Below are positions 1 to 10,309 of a stretch of 64,000 bases of DNA, one piece after another. How positions within the stretch are numbered: the stretch's first letter is position 1; the number at the start of each line of letters is the position of its first letter. Source of the stretch: Anthoceros angustus (taxonomy: Eukaryota > Streptophyta > Anthocerotopsida > Anthocerotales > Anthocerotaceae); contig MU008169.1 in assembly GCA_010909165.1 (NCBI GenBank), positions 1,736,001 to 1,800,000 on the forward strand. Direction: 5' to 3'. A model generated the notes under the pieces. It saw only the letters and a program-made list of their open reading frames with translations, was not told where the DNA came from and searched no databases. The position numbers were made by a program, and so were the translations under genes.

Positions 1-3000
1 TTCACTGCTTGGTCAAACGCATAGCGTCCCACCTCCACGTTGTTCCACTTTTGACAAGCTCCCAACAGAGTGTGCCACACAGCAGCGCTAGGCAGTACAG
101 GCATTGTCCTTATGACAGTTAGAGCCTCATCCAGTCGGCCTGCACGGCCGAAGAGATCCACCATGCATGCATAGTGCTCCACATCGGGGGTGATGCTGTA
201 GTTTCTACTCATGGCCTCAAAGTACTCTTGCCCCTTTTTCACAAGAGTCCCATGACTGCATACTGTTAGTATACTCAGGAAAGTGATTGCGTCTGGCTGT
301 ATGCCATTGTCTCTCATTCTCTGTACCAAGTCGAAGACCCGTTTACTGTCTCCTTGGGAGCTGTACCCTGCAATTAGTGCACTCCAGGCACCCATGTCCC
401 TGTTGGGCAGCACATCAAAGACGCGCTGTGCATCAACCATGCTCGCACACTTTCCATACATGTTTATCAAACTGCCCGCCACAAAGGCATCCTCTTGAAG
501 CCCTTGTTCTTCAATCTGCGAATGCAACTGCCTTCCCAGGTGCAACGATGCCACACTTGCACATGCCTGAAGGAGGGATACAAATGTCACAGAATCAGGT
601 ACAGCCATGCCTTCGTCTTGCATAGCAATGTACAGATGGAGGGCTTCTTGCCCCATGCTTTCCTGGGAATACCCTGCTATCATGGCATTCCACACCACCA
701 CATTTTTTTCACCAAGAGCATCAAAAACGGTACGAGCGTCTTCTAAGCTGCCACACTTTGCATACATGTTCACCAAACTGCTGGCGACATACACATCAGC
801 TTGAAGCCTTCGCTCTCTAATCTGCACATGAAGCTGCTTCCCCATCTCCAAAGCCGGGGTACCAACAACTGCACATGCCTGTAGGAGGCACACAAATGTC
901 ACAGAATCAGGGGTGACCATGCCTTCTTGTTGCATATCTCCGTAAAGATGAAGGGCCTCCTGCCCCATGCCCTGTTGGGAATATCCTGCCATCAAGGCAT
1001 TCCATGTAACGACATCTTTCTGACCAAGCGTGTCAAACACTCTCTGAGCATCCTCCAAGCTGCCACACTTTGCATACATGTTCACCAAACTGGTGGCCAC
1101 AAAGCCATCAGCTTCATGTCCTTGCGCTCTGATCTGGGCATGCAGCTGCTTTCCCATCTCCAAACCCTGCGTGCCCACAATTGCACAAGCCTGCAAGAGG
1201 CACACAAATGTCACCGAATTGGGTACAGCAACGCCTTCTGCTTGCATAGCCCTGTAGAGACCAAGGGCTTCCTGACCCATACCCTGCTGGGAATATCCTG
1301 CAATTAGAGCGGTCCACGTCACACCCTCTTTCTGAACAAGTCCATCAAACACTCTCTGAGCATCTTTCAAGCTGCCACACTTAGCATACATGTTCACCAA
1401 ACTGCTGGCAACAAACGCATCAGCTTCATGTCCTTGCTCTATAATCTGCGCCTCCATCTGCTTCCCCTTCTCCAAAGCTGGGGTTCCCACACTTGAGCAT
1501 GCCTGCAGGAGGCACACAAATGTCATGGAATCAGGTACAGCCAAGCCATCTGCTAGCATGGCACTGTAAAGCGAAAGGGCTTCCATGCCCATCCCCTGCT
1601 GGGAATACCCTGCTATCATGGCAGTCCACGTCACCACATCTCTTGGCCCAGGTCCATCAAACACTTGCCGAGCACCTTCCACACTGCCACACTTTGCATA
1701 CATGTTCACCAAACTGCTGACAACAAACACATCAGCTTCATAGCCTCCTTCTCGGATCTGGGCATGTAGCTGCTTCCCCTTCTCCAAGGCTGGGACACCC
1801 ACACTTGCACATGCCTGTAGGAGGCACACAAAGGTCATGGAATCGGGTGCAGCCATGCCTTCTTCTTGCATATTGCTGTAAAGACGAAGGGCTTCCTGTC
1901 CCATGCCCTCCTGGGAATACCCTGCTATCAAGGCAGTCCAGGTCACCACATCTTTTTTACCGAGGCCATCAAACACTCTCTGAGCGTCTGCCAAGCTGCC
2001 ACACTTTGCATACATGTTTACCAAGCTGCTTGCGATAAAAACATCAGCTTGATGTCCTCCTCCTCTGATCTGCGCATGAAGCTGCTTTCCCTTCTCCAAA
2101 GCTGGGCTGCCCACACTTGCACACGCTTGCAGGACGCACATGAATGTCACTGAATCTGGTACAGCCCTTCTTTCCTCTTGCATAGCACCGTAAAGACAAA
2201 GGGCGTCCTGCCCCATGCCCAGCTGAGAATATCCTGCAATCATGGCATTCCACGTTACCACATCTTTGTGGCCAAGTCCGTCAAACACTCTCTGAGCATC
2301 TTCCAAGCTGCCGCACTTCATGTACATGTTCACTAAACTACTGGCAACAAACGCCTCAGCTCCATGTCCTCCTTCTCGAATCTGTACATGAAGCTGCCTC
2401 CCCTTCACCAGAGCTGGCCTACCAACAACCGCACATGCCTGCAGGAGGCACACAAATGTCACGGAATCTGGTGCAGCCATGCCTTCTGCTTCCATAGCAC
2501 TGTAAAGACGAAGGGCTTCCTGCCCATTGCCCTGCTGGGAATAACCTTTAATCATGGCATTCCATGTCATAGTATCTTTCCGAACAAGTCCCTCAAACAG
2601 TCTCTGAGCATCGTCCATGTGGCCACACTTTGCGCATGCCTGCAGGAGGCACACAAACGTCACAGAATCAGGTACCGACATGCCGTCACCTAGCATAGCA
2701 CTGTACAGACCAAGGGCTTGCTGCGCCATGCCATGGTGGGAATATCCCCCGATCATGGCATTCCATGTCACCACATCTTTCCGACCAAGTCCATCAAACA
2801 CCCTCCGAGCATCTTCCAAGCTGCCACACTTTGCATACATGCTCACTAAAGTATTGGCAACCAACAAATCACCTTGGTGTCCTCGTTCTCTAATCTGCAC
2901 ATGAAGCTGCTTCCCCATCTCCAAAGCTGGGCAGCCCAAATCTGCACACGCCTGCAACAGGCACACAAACGTCACAGAATCGGGTGCAACCGTGCATCCT

Positions 3001-3770
3001 TCTCGCATCGTGCTAAACAGGCGAAGGGCTTCCTGCCCCATGCCCTGCTGGGTATACCCTGCCATCATGGAATTCCACGTAACCACATCTTTTTTATCAA
3101 GTCCGTCAAACACTCTTCTCGCATCGTCCAAGCTGCCACATTTTGCGTACATGTCCACCAGGCAACTACAAACGAACAAATCAGGCTGAACGCCACTAGC
3201 CACCACATCAGCATGCACCTCCTGCCCAGTTTCTAAGTCTGTTCCCCTCGCACACGCCTGAAGGGCCGCCACGAACACATGGCCATCTGGCTTCACACTT
3301 GAACTGCGCATCTGACGATACAATTGCACGGCCTGCTTGTCTCTCCCGTGCTTAACATGAGCAGAAATTATGGAGGACCACATGAAGGCATCTGGATTCG
3401 GAACCACGGTGAACACATCCATCGCAGCTTGCAATAGCCCATGAGAAGCATACATTCGTAGAATGTGGTTGCACAGGAAGGTGTCTGACTGATAACCCTG
3501 TTTCACCGTGAAAGCATGGACTCGGCGACCCAGTGCAAGATTCTTGTCTGCACACTTCTTCAAGACAGCATAAAAGAGAGATGTGGAAACATTGCAGTCT
3601 GTCTCAACCAAAACTCCCAAAGCCTCAACTGCCTCGTTGAGATGCCCTTCATCACATAGCCTGCTCACGGTTTCAGCTGTCACCCACCTCTCGTATCCTG
3701 CAGGCCTGAGGGATCCAGGACCATCCCACCCGCTCCAATTGCATCTGGATGTACCACGACACATGGCCAT
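1..3770 (-). CDS. PLS-type pentatricopeptide repeat protein 1 (3' end outside window)
   Basis: The minus strand is open from an ATG at 3770-3768 to the window edge (about 1256 residues, no stop reached), with an in-frame TAG just upstream of the ATG. About ten PLS modules repeat the signature 'MYAKCGSLEDAQRVFD', then 'KDVVTWNAMIAGYSQQG', then 'DSVTFVCLLQACA'. The last residues in the window (VEHYACMVDLFGRAGRLDEA region) are the start of an E domain; whether a DYW deaminase follows cannot be seen. Such proteins bind organellar RNA, commonly as C-to-U editing specificity factors. No long transit peptide is obvious before the first repeat. At about 2600-2660 one module lacks roughly 35 residues: the 'LLQACA' end of one motif runs straight into 'KCG' of the next, in frame. 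It is a paralogue of the PPR gene at 36290-41151, which shares the segment around 'RPAG(Y/F)E'. The family is certain; the target RNA is unknown. Confidence 0.93.
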   Translation of the reverse strand, partial: MAMCRGTSRCNWSGWDGPGSLRPAGYERWVTAETVSRLCDEGHLNEAVEALGVLVETDCNVSTSLFYAVLKKCADKNLALGRRVHAFTVKQGYQSDTFLCNHILRMYASHGLLQAAMDVFTVVPNPDAFMWSSIISAHVKHGRDKQAVQLYRQMRSSSVKPDGHVFVAALQACARGTDLETGQEVHADVVASGVQPDLFVCSCLVDMYAKCGSLDDARRVFDGLDKKDVVTWNSMMAGYTQQGMGQEALRLFSTMREGCTVAPDSVTFVCLLQACADLGCPALEMGKQLHVQIRERGHQGDLLVANTLVSMYAKCGSLEDARRVFDGLGRKDVVTWNAMIGGYSHHGMAQQALGLYSAMLGDGMSVPDSVTFVCLLQACAKCGHMDDAQRLFEGLVRKDTMTWNAMIKGYSQQGNGQEALRLYSAMEAEGMAAPDSVTFVCLLQACAVVGRPALVKGRQLHVQIREGGHGAEAFVASSLVNMYMKCGSLEDAQRVFDGLGHKDVVTWNAMIAGYSQLGMGQDALCLYGAMQEERRAVPDSVTFMCVLQACASVGSPALEKGKQLHAQIRGGGHQADVFIASSLVNMYAKCGSLADAQRVFDGLGKKDVVTWTALIAGYSQEGMGQEALRLYSNMQEEGMAAPDSMTFVCLLQACASVGVPALEKGKQLHAQIREGGYEADVFVVSSLVNMYAKCGSVEGARQVFDGPGPRDVVTWTAMIAGYSQQGMGMEALSLYSAMLADGLAVPDSMTFVCLLQACSSVGTPALEKGKQMEAQIIEQGHEADAFVASSLVNMYAKCGSLKDAQRVFDGLVQKEGVTWTALIAGYSQQGMGQEALGLYRAMQAEGVAVPNSVTFVCLLQACAIVGTQGLEMGKQLHAQIRAQGHEADGFVATSLVNMYAKCGSLEDAQRVFDTLGQKDVVTWNALMAGYSQQGMGQEALHLYGDMQQEGMVTPDSVTFVCLLQACAVVGTPALEMGKQLHVQIRERRLQADVYVASSLVNMYAKCGSLEDARTVFDALGEKNVVVWNAMIAGYSQESMGQEALHLYIAMQDEGMAVPDSVTFVSLLQACASVASLHLGRQLHSQIEEQGLQEDAFVAGSLINMYGKCASMVDAQRVFDVLPNRDMGAWSALIAGYSSQGDSKRVFDLVQRMRDNGIQPDAITFLSILTVCSHGTLVKKGQEYFEAMSRNYSITPDVEHYACMVDLFGRAGRLDEALTVIRTMPVLPSAAVWHTLLGACQKWNNVEVGRYAFDQAV

Positions 3771-3984
3771 ATCCAGCACTGGGACCTTCGCATCCTACCC
3801 GAGCTGCCTCGTAGAAGCTGTTCAGCCAGACGATCAGAAGGAATTTTGCACTTTGGTCGGTCGGACGTTTCCAACTCGACAAAATCATACATATAGTTCC
3901 ACCAACAAACTGTTTGTACGTATGCAGCCTGAGAGACGTCGGGGGAAGCATATACTGTATGGCATCCACACGAAATCCACTTAG

Positions 3985-4690
3985 CCCAAGGAGAGTTGAA
4001 TTTGCTCCCCTAGAAACAAGACAGGGCCCTGTAAGAGGGTTTAGGGTTGGAAGTTCCAGCAGTTCCGACAGGATCACTGCAATGTGATATTTGTGCAGTA
4101 TAGTACCTCCAGTGTCACGTACATGATTGCATGCTGCACCTGACTAATTTCTGTCCCAATTCCAAGCCAGAGGTAGCCTTTCCCTTACCTAGATGGGAAT
4201 CGCGATGCGACAAAAAGGAATGGGATGGGATGGCGGGGGTGGCATTTCCATGCACAGGCCATAGCTAATTCCAGCCTGACTGTACACTTAGCGAGCCGAC
4301 GGCTACATGTAGAGGCCCGACGAGGGGAAAATGGGCTGGCTCTACACGTAGGCCCGAGGGGGGAGGAAATTGGGCTACAATCCAGAGGCCCCGGAAAATT
4401 GGGCTGCAGTGCTGCACGCAGAGGGGGAAAATTGGGCAGCAGGGCTGCAACCCGGAGTGGGGCTATGTACATTGGATTGCATCGTCGCTGGCCTCGACAG
4501 TGCCTAGATGCAGGAATGCCGATGCGTACCTGTATCTGCCAGATTATGTCTAATTGCCGATCTCCCAAGCTGGGCAAGGTGGGGTATATGCAATTCCTTC
4601 CTTCCTTCTTTTCCTTCTTGCTGATATGTAAGCCTCCCAATGCAAACCTAAATCTGAGGTTCTGAACATCTTCTCCAGTACCATGGTCCT
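3985..4690 (+). repeat. Inverted-repeat arm A of a dispersed ~0.7-kb repeat
   Basis: This stretch matches the reverse complement of 35400-36065 along its whole length with many substitutions and small indels. Shared landmarks in order are the 'cagggccctgt' block, the 'atgggatggcggg' block, the 'ggctacatgtagaggcc' block, the 'gaaaattgggc' blocks and 'gaacatcttctc'. No coding function is seen; small frames inside it are not conserved between the arms. It lies just upstream of PPR gene 1 and may include part of its promoter region. Confidence 0.8.
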
Positions 4691-4734
4691 TATCAGTGAG
4701 ACACGTTGTGGTTGCACACGAAAGCGTCTGATTG

Positions 4735-4890
4735 ATAACCTCTAGAGGGAAAATGGGCTCTACATGTAGGTCGGAGGGGGGGATTAGGCTGCACCCAGAG
4801 GCCCCAGAAAATTGGGCTGCAGTGCTGCACGCAGAGGGAGAAAATTGGGCAGCAGGACTGCACCCGAAGAGAGGGGCCATGGTCTGCACC
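4735..4890 (+). repeat. Partial second copy of the core of repeat arm A
   Basis: About 150 bp repeat the central part of 4310-4460 in the same orientation: 'gggaaaatgggctctacatg', the 'gaaaattgggctgcagtgc' block and the 'gggcagcag' block occur in the same order. This is a local, partial direct duplication of the dispersed repeat. Confidence 0.75.
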
Positions 4891-4904
4891 GTCCTGACGT
4901 ATTG

Positions 4905-5560
4905 ACAACTTGTACCATGGTGTGCCTAAGCCACTAGCACTGAGGGCATCCACCCCCTCTAGGCACCCAATCTAAGTATCGATAGAAGCACCCCATCTAA
5001 GTATTGTTGGAAGCGTACAAGGCTTAACAACTGCGTTCGAGAAGAAGAAGAGTCTATTATATAATTCACTTGAACCAATTTTCTTCTCATGGGACTTAAT
5101 ATTTTCATGTCATGGACTTGGTACTAAACAACTCGTACCATGGTGTGCCTAAGCTACTTGCACCCATCCACTCCCTCTAGACACCCCATTTAAGTACCAA
5201 TCTACTTGCACCCATCCACTCCCTCTAGACACCCCATTCAAGTGCCAATCTACTTGCACCCATCCACTCCCTCTTGGCACTCCATCGAAGTACCAATCTA
5301 CTCGCACCCATTCACTCCCTCTAGGCACCCTATCTAAGTACCAATCTAAGCGTTGAATTAGAATGCTTAACAACCACATTCATATGAAGAAGAAGAAGTC
5401 TATTGTAGTCCAGTTGGACAGAATTCTCGTATTTGGGACTTGGTACATGGGACTTGGTACTTAACAACTTGTACCATGGTGTACTAAACTAATTGTACCA
5501 TGGGCATCCACTCCCTCTAGGCACCTCATCTCTAAGTACCCATCTAAGCGCAGGATGTGT
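4905..5560 (+). repeat. Tandem repeat field with four 48-bp units
   Basis: From 5154 to 5345 there are four back-to-back 48-bp units, each starting 'ctacttgcacccatccact' and ending in '(t/g)accaat', with a few substitutions. Decayed relatives of the unit lie on both sides (4905-5000 and 5465-5560), together with the recurring phrase 'acttgtaccatggtgt'. The array gives a low-complexity reading frame on the minus strand that is only a by-product of the repeat. Confidence 0.85.
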
Positions 5561-6691
5561 CCATTTGGACTAAGATACTTAAGCATGCCTTTCACTAAAG
5601 GCTATGTATTCTTGACTAGGGCTTTGCAAGACCGTGCTTATCTTATGGGGTTTGGTTAATACAGCAAAAGGGAGAAATAGAAGTGGCAGATATAGCTTTA
5701 GAGACCTTTGATGGATGCGGGAAGGGCTGTTGGTATTTGTCAAGTTTTGGAAGTACCCTGTGGAGTTTGTATCGCTGCTTCTGTCTTCAAGATTGGAAGA
5801 ACTCTATAGGAGATTACCACATCACTACAAGAGACAGATTCACAAATGACTACAGCGATCCCATGCTCCGAAAGTTTGAAAAGGCGTGTGAGGATGTCAA
5901 TGCCCTTTGAGAAGAGCTTCCTCTTTACACTCTCTAGTCAGATCCAGAAATTGGTGGATTTTCAATGCACAAGCGTGCAAACAGGTAGATTGTCTATCTG
6001 TTGATTTTGTATACAAGCAGCCTGCAGCCGATTCAAAGACTATGATGGACGTGACTAGATCTAGATGGATGTAGAGAAACGTTCCCTGCTCGGCCCCCAG
6101 TCACCATGTTATGCAACAAGAAAGCATCCCAACATATTCCTAGCTGGAATGGACTATGGCGAGAACATTCCAAAGTCTTCTCGCCATATAATATACAGAT
6201 CTACTGAACGATGAGAGAGTCGTTGAGGCGATGATATTGCACTATAGAGCCAGTTGATGAGAATCATTGAGGCTACACTCTCGCCGTGGAGCAACACCCG
6301 CATGCTTTGTATGATGGATATGGGGGATTTCTCATCTTGAAGATATCACACAAGGGAAACCAAGTTATGGCAGGGACTGTCTGAACCATCAAACAATTCT
6401 ACATGCTTTGGTATTATCCGTGTGTAGGTTTCTGATGTCCTGAAAAGTCACCTTGGACAACAATCGAAGCAACAGAGATCATCGTCAACCTCACCTATTC
6501 AAACCTCAAGCACGTTCTCTTTCCCTATTCTTAATGCTCTCGAGTCATTCTGAGAATCTCATGGCTCCACAATCTATTCCATTGTGTGGCAACTTGACAT
6601 TTGAACTCTAGTTGGTCTATGAGGTTCGAGTTTCTGTTTTAGGTTGAAATTGTGTCCTCGGCAACTTATCTACAAACGGGGTGATGGCGAA
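5561..6691. other. Intergenic, no recognised gene
   Basis: AT-rich unique-looking sequence. A 75-codon frame at 5683-5910 (+) starts with ATG but matches no family I recognise and has no supporting context. Nothing else is supported. Confidence 0.5.
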
Positions 6692-6789
6692 GTTGCTCGC
6701 ACCTAGGTCCCCTAGGTAACTAGGGACTCTAGGTTCTAGAGTTGCTAGTACCTAGGTCCCCTAAGTAACTAGGGACCCTAGGTTCCAGA
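6692..6789 (+). repeat. Two 49-bp tandem units, each able to form a hairpin
   Basis: Units 6692-6740 and 6741-6789 differ at a handful of positions. Each contains an inverted repeat in which 'cctaggtcccctag' pairs imperfectly with a following 'actagggac(t/c)ctagg' across a short loop. The right edge runs into 'gagttcgaatctctctcacc', which resembles a tRNA T-loop (B-box) segment, but no complete tRNA cloverleaf can be drawn. Confidence 0.75.
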
Positions 6790-6859
6790 GTTCGAATCTC
6801 TCTCACCGCATGGCTAGTACATTTAAGCAACAACCATATTCTTTTGATTCTGGATGAGC

Positions 6860-7600
6860 TTTTTTCAACATCTTACTCCGACAATAACTTGGAACTAAGG
6901 TATGACATGAACGGCAGGAGACTATTTTTTCAACATCATCTTCTTACTCCGACAACAACTTGGAAAGTAGGTATGACATGAACGCCAATTGACTATTTTT
7001 TCAACATCATCTTCTTACTCCGATAACAACTTGGAACATAGGTATGACCTGAAGGCTAGGTGACTATATATTGGAATGGAATGTTTACCCGAACAATGAA
7101 ATACATTGAGATGGAGTGCTACGAACAATAAAGCTTTTAAGAATCAAAGACCTATGTAAAAGTATCTTTTAAAGATTATATATTACTAAAAAAATTACAA
7201 TCTTTTGGCTTAAGAATCAAAGATTTTTGTAAAAGTGTCTTTTAAAAAATACATATTACAAAAATTTATAATCTTTTGGCTTACTCGAGCTCTTGATTCC
7301 AGATGTTCTTTTTCTTGAATATCTTCTTATTGCGACAACTTGGAACATAGTGATAACATGAAAGCCTTAGGAGCATGTGACTATTGGGATGGAGTGTTTA
7401 CCCGAACAATGAAATTCATTGGGAAGGAGTGTTCACCCCAACAATGAAGCTTTTAAGAGTCCAAGGACCTACGTAAAAGCTTTTTTTTTAAATATATTAC
7501 AAAAAAATATAATCTTTTGGTTTACTCGAACTGCTGCTCTTGCATAATAAATTTTCATTTATGTTATTTGCAGGTCCATATGCTCCCTTGGTTCTTATAG
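6860..7600 (+). repeat. Decayed tandem repeats, about 71-bp period
   Basis: Three adjacent units, 6860-6924, 6925-6995 and 6996-7066, each begin 'ttttttcaacatc', contain 'ttactccga(c/t)aacaacttgg' and end 'gacta'. From 7067 to about 7510 looser copies of neighbouring phrases recur ('acccgaacaatgaaat', 'aagcttttaag', 'aatcttttggcttac'), suggesting an older, longer array. Confidence 0.75.
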
Positions 7601-8240
7601 GTGAGAGTTGTTGAGGTTCTAAATTGGTCTTTCGATATATATATCTTTGGAATTAAAGGGAGCAAGAAGCCTCATTGTCCCTTGCTTACTTTGTACCTCG
7701 TGTTCTCTTGTTTGGGGAGGAACCTTGGTGGATATGCTCGCTTGATTCTTGTAGGTGACAGTTGTTGAGCCTTGGATCAGTCTTCCTAATGTATCTTTAT
7801 GATTAAGGGGAGCGAGAATCCTCGTCATCCTTTTGCCCACTTTATACTTCATGTCCTCTTGCTTGGGGATAACTCTTCTCATCTCTTTTCCTACTTTGTG
7901 CTTTTTGTCCTCTTGCTTGGGCTGCTGTCCAAGCCTTTATTTGCTCTCCTTTGTGATCCATTTTGGTATTTTGTATTTCTTGTTTTTGGATTGTTGTCTT
8001 TTCTGGAAAGCATTCTACGTTCAAATCCATGGCTCTTTGAATTTCTTGTCTCCTTGTTTGGATTGTTGTCTTTTGAGGAAAGCATTTTGAGAATGAGTCC
8101 ATGGCGTGTGAAGAACGTTGATTTCTCATGCCTTTCACATTGTTGCTTTGTGCACTTTGGTCGCCATGTACACTAAATATAATATGGTCTATGTATAACA
8201 AAAATGAAATAGGGTCCATGTATGACATTGTGAAGAACAA
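7601..8240. repeat. Low-complexity T-rich repetitive tract
   Basis: Phrases such as 'cctcttgcttgggg', 'gattgttgtcttttg' and 'ggaaagcatt' recur at irregular spacing. Both strands have frames of 80-130 codons here, but these follow from the repeats: they mirror each other, lack known domains and have no splice or promoter context. I do not call a gene. Confidence 0.5.
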
Positions 8241-8414
8241 TATAGAAAAGAAATTAAATAGTCATATACATATTATCGACTATTAAACTATAATTTTAAA
8301 TAATAATATTATAAGTAACATCTTTGGTACCATGCATTATAGACACCTCCTACATGTTATGCATGAGATTCATGAGATTATTTTTGTTCAAGACATGACA
8401 GGGACAGGGATGCA

Positions 8415-8510
8415 CAGCCTAATCGTATAGAAGGAAAGTCGATGGGGAATGTTATTTATAAGCAGCCTAATCGTATAGAAGGAAAGTCGATGGGGAATGT
8501 TATTTATAAG
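8415..8510 (+). repeat. Perfect 48-bp tandem duplication
   Basis: Positions 8415-8462 and 8463-8510 are identical 48-mers beginning 'cagcctaatcgtatagaagg'. Perfect identity points to a recent event or an assembly duplication. Confidence 0.9.
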
Positions 8511-9919
8511 ATGTTTTTCAAGGAACCTATTCAGGACATAGCAGAAACTAATAACTTAATAGTGGAGAAAGAAAGTAGATGAAGAATGTTCTTTGTTTTC
8601 AAAAAAACTCATTCAAGACAAAGAATATTTGAAAAATGTATTAACGGAATGAAGCCTTTTTACCTACACGTTATTGCAAACACTTGAGAGATGGATTGGA
8701 GTTCTTTGTTGAGGAAACGAGATGATGGGGAGAGCCCATCCAGCAGAGGACATCAAAGAGAGACCTCCAAGGGCCACGCTAAAAAGAAGCCACAACTTGT
8801 GACGAGATGCATCAATGCGAGAGCGGCCTATTTGGAGCCTAATAGTGTATGTCATAAGTTGTAAGTGATGAATGTATTCTTAACCGTGAAACTCTCTAGT
8901 TCAAGAGTGACTACAAGTACATCAATGCTTAGCAGTGGCACTTGTTACTATTTGTCAAGTCTGCACTCCCCACTATATTGGGCACTGTAGAGTTTGGTGT
9001 TGAAGTGAACGTTTTGTATACTGTTATGGAGTATATAGGATTGAGGGTTCAGAGTTCATGGATTAAGTAAATATTGTGAAGTTCTCTAGTTCAAGAGTGA
9101 GCACAACTGCTTATTTCATACTTGTTCACCGTTATGAGTCCTTGTTGCTGTACTAGGGAATGCTATTTTCCAAGAAAAAGTGAAATCCATGGTAGAAGAC
9201 CTTCCTTAAGTTAAATGAATTATATAGCAACCATTTCCAATAAAACCGTATTTATACCAAATTACACAACAAGCAATCAGAAAATATATTCTTCTATGTA
9301 ACCTTTTAGGGCCTTTTTGTGGGATTTTCCCTTCCATCTTGCTCTGGATGGTCCCCCATCATGGTCTGGTGCCCTCTAAGGGTTGTTCCCCTTGTCTTGG
9401 AGTGGATGGGTTTTCTATCTCTTTTTCATAATAAAGTCTCCACCTCTAGATGAGACTTCTCATGTTTGTTTTTCTATGAAGTCTCCAACTTCTTTCTATA
9501 ATCAAAAAATAATAATATTAAAATTATGTTTATTTATATATTATTTATGCTCAAACACTCAATGACAAACCAATATAGGCACGTGCCAAACAACAAGGTA
9601 GACCCCACCCTTTGTGTCCTCGCAGTACAAACATATGTACATAATTTAACTCGTGGGTTTTGAGATGCTAGTACTCCCGAGAATGAAGAAACTACGGTAC
9701 TATATATGTACATACATATGTAGGTGAATGTGGAAGCTACAGTAAGTGCATACGTAGATCCGAAGGCTGTGAAATGATCCCCTTGGACGCCATGCGAACA
9801 GTGTGTGTAAACTTTGTGGGACCCACAAGTACATTGCGCACAAAGCGATGACCTATGAGGAGTGGCGTTTTCATTAGTTCCCCTTCAGAGGCCGTGTCTC
9901 GTGGCGACCGGAACATACG
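8511..9919. other. Intergenic AT-rich sequence and promoter-proximal region
   Basis: No gene-like frame, RNA gene or repeat family is recognised from 8511 to about 9700. From about 9730 onward GC content rises towards the TATA box of the following gene, so the last ~200 bp are probably its promoter. Confidence 0.5.
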
Positions 9920-9928
9920 TATAAATAG
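9920..9928 (+). promoter_or_regulatory. TATA box of the AAA-ATPase gene
   Basis: A consensus TATAAATAG lies about 217 bp upstream of the ATG at 10137. It predicts a transcription start near 9950 and a leader of about 185 nt. No ATG lies between the predicted start and 10100. Confidence 0.7.
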
Positions 9929-10099
9929 GGAAAACCCTGAGGCAGTCCAGGAAACCCTGGTACGAGGATTCGCGCATTCGCTGCAAAGTGCGAGGCCTGG
10001 GCTGGGCTGGGCTTTGCTGCGCTCCGCTCGGCTGGGCTGGCCACGCTGATTTGAGCCTTTTCTCGATCGCATCCTCCGCATTCAGCTGTGTGCGGGTGG

Positions 10100-10309
10100 A
10101 TGAGGTGTGTCCGCCTGCCTGCCTGCCTGATGCAGAATGAGACCCAGAAATCGGCCCTCGGAGGAGGCGAGAGGGAGAGGGAGAGGGAGAGGCAGAGGCA
10201 GAGGCAGGTCCAGAGGCAGTGGCAGAGGCAGAGGGCGCGGCCGAGGCCTAAGTCCAGTGCGCGCAGCAGGCGCTGGAGGCGCGCCCAGGCGCCCCGGCCT
10301 GAGATCTAG
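10100..10309 (+). other. Upstream ORF overlapping the main start codon
   Basis: An ATG at 10100 (weak context, T at -3) opens a 69-codon frame that passes the main ATG at 10137 in another frame and stops at 10307-10309. A second ATG of this frame lies at 10130 (C at -3). The main ATG has A at -3, a better context, so leaky scanning could reach it. The overlap would be expected to reduce translation if the TATA-predicted start site is right. The uORF peptide has no recognised function. Confidence 0.55.

Noticed and set aside
283-3236. Many plus-strand frames of 65-126 codons with similar sequences
   Set aside because: They are antisense to the repeated PPR modules and recur with the module period; the minus strand is continuously open with clear PPR sense.
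5683-5910. 75-codon plus-strand frame
   Set aside because: Starts with ATG but has no recognisable family, no partner exons and no repeat of conservation; too weak to call.
6770-6830. Possible tRNA gene with a 'gttcgaatc'-type T-loop
   Set aside because: No acceptor stem, D-arm or anticodon stem could be formed with the upstream sequence.
7619-8240. Overlapping frames of 87-132 codons on both strands
   Set aside because: They arise from repeated T-rich phrases, mirror each other on the two strands and lack any domain.
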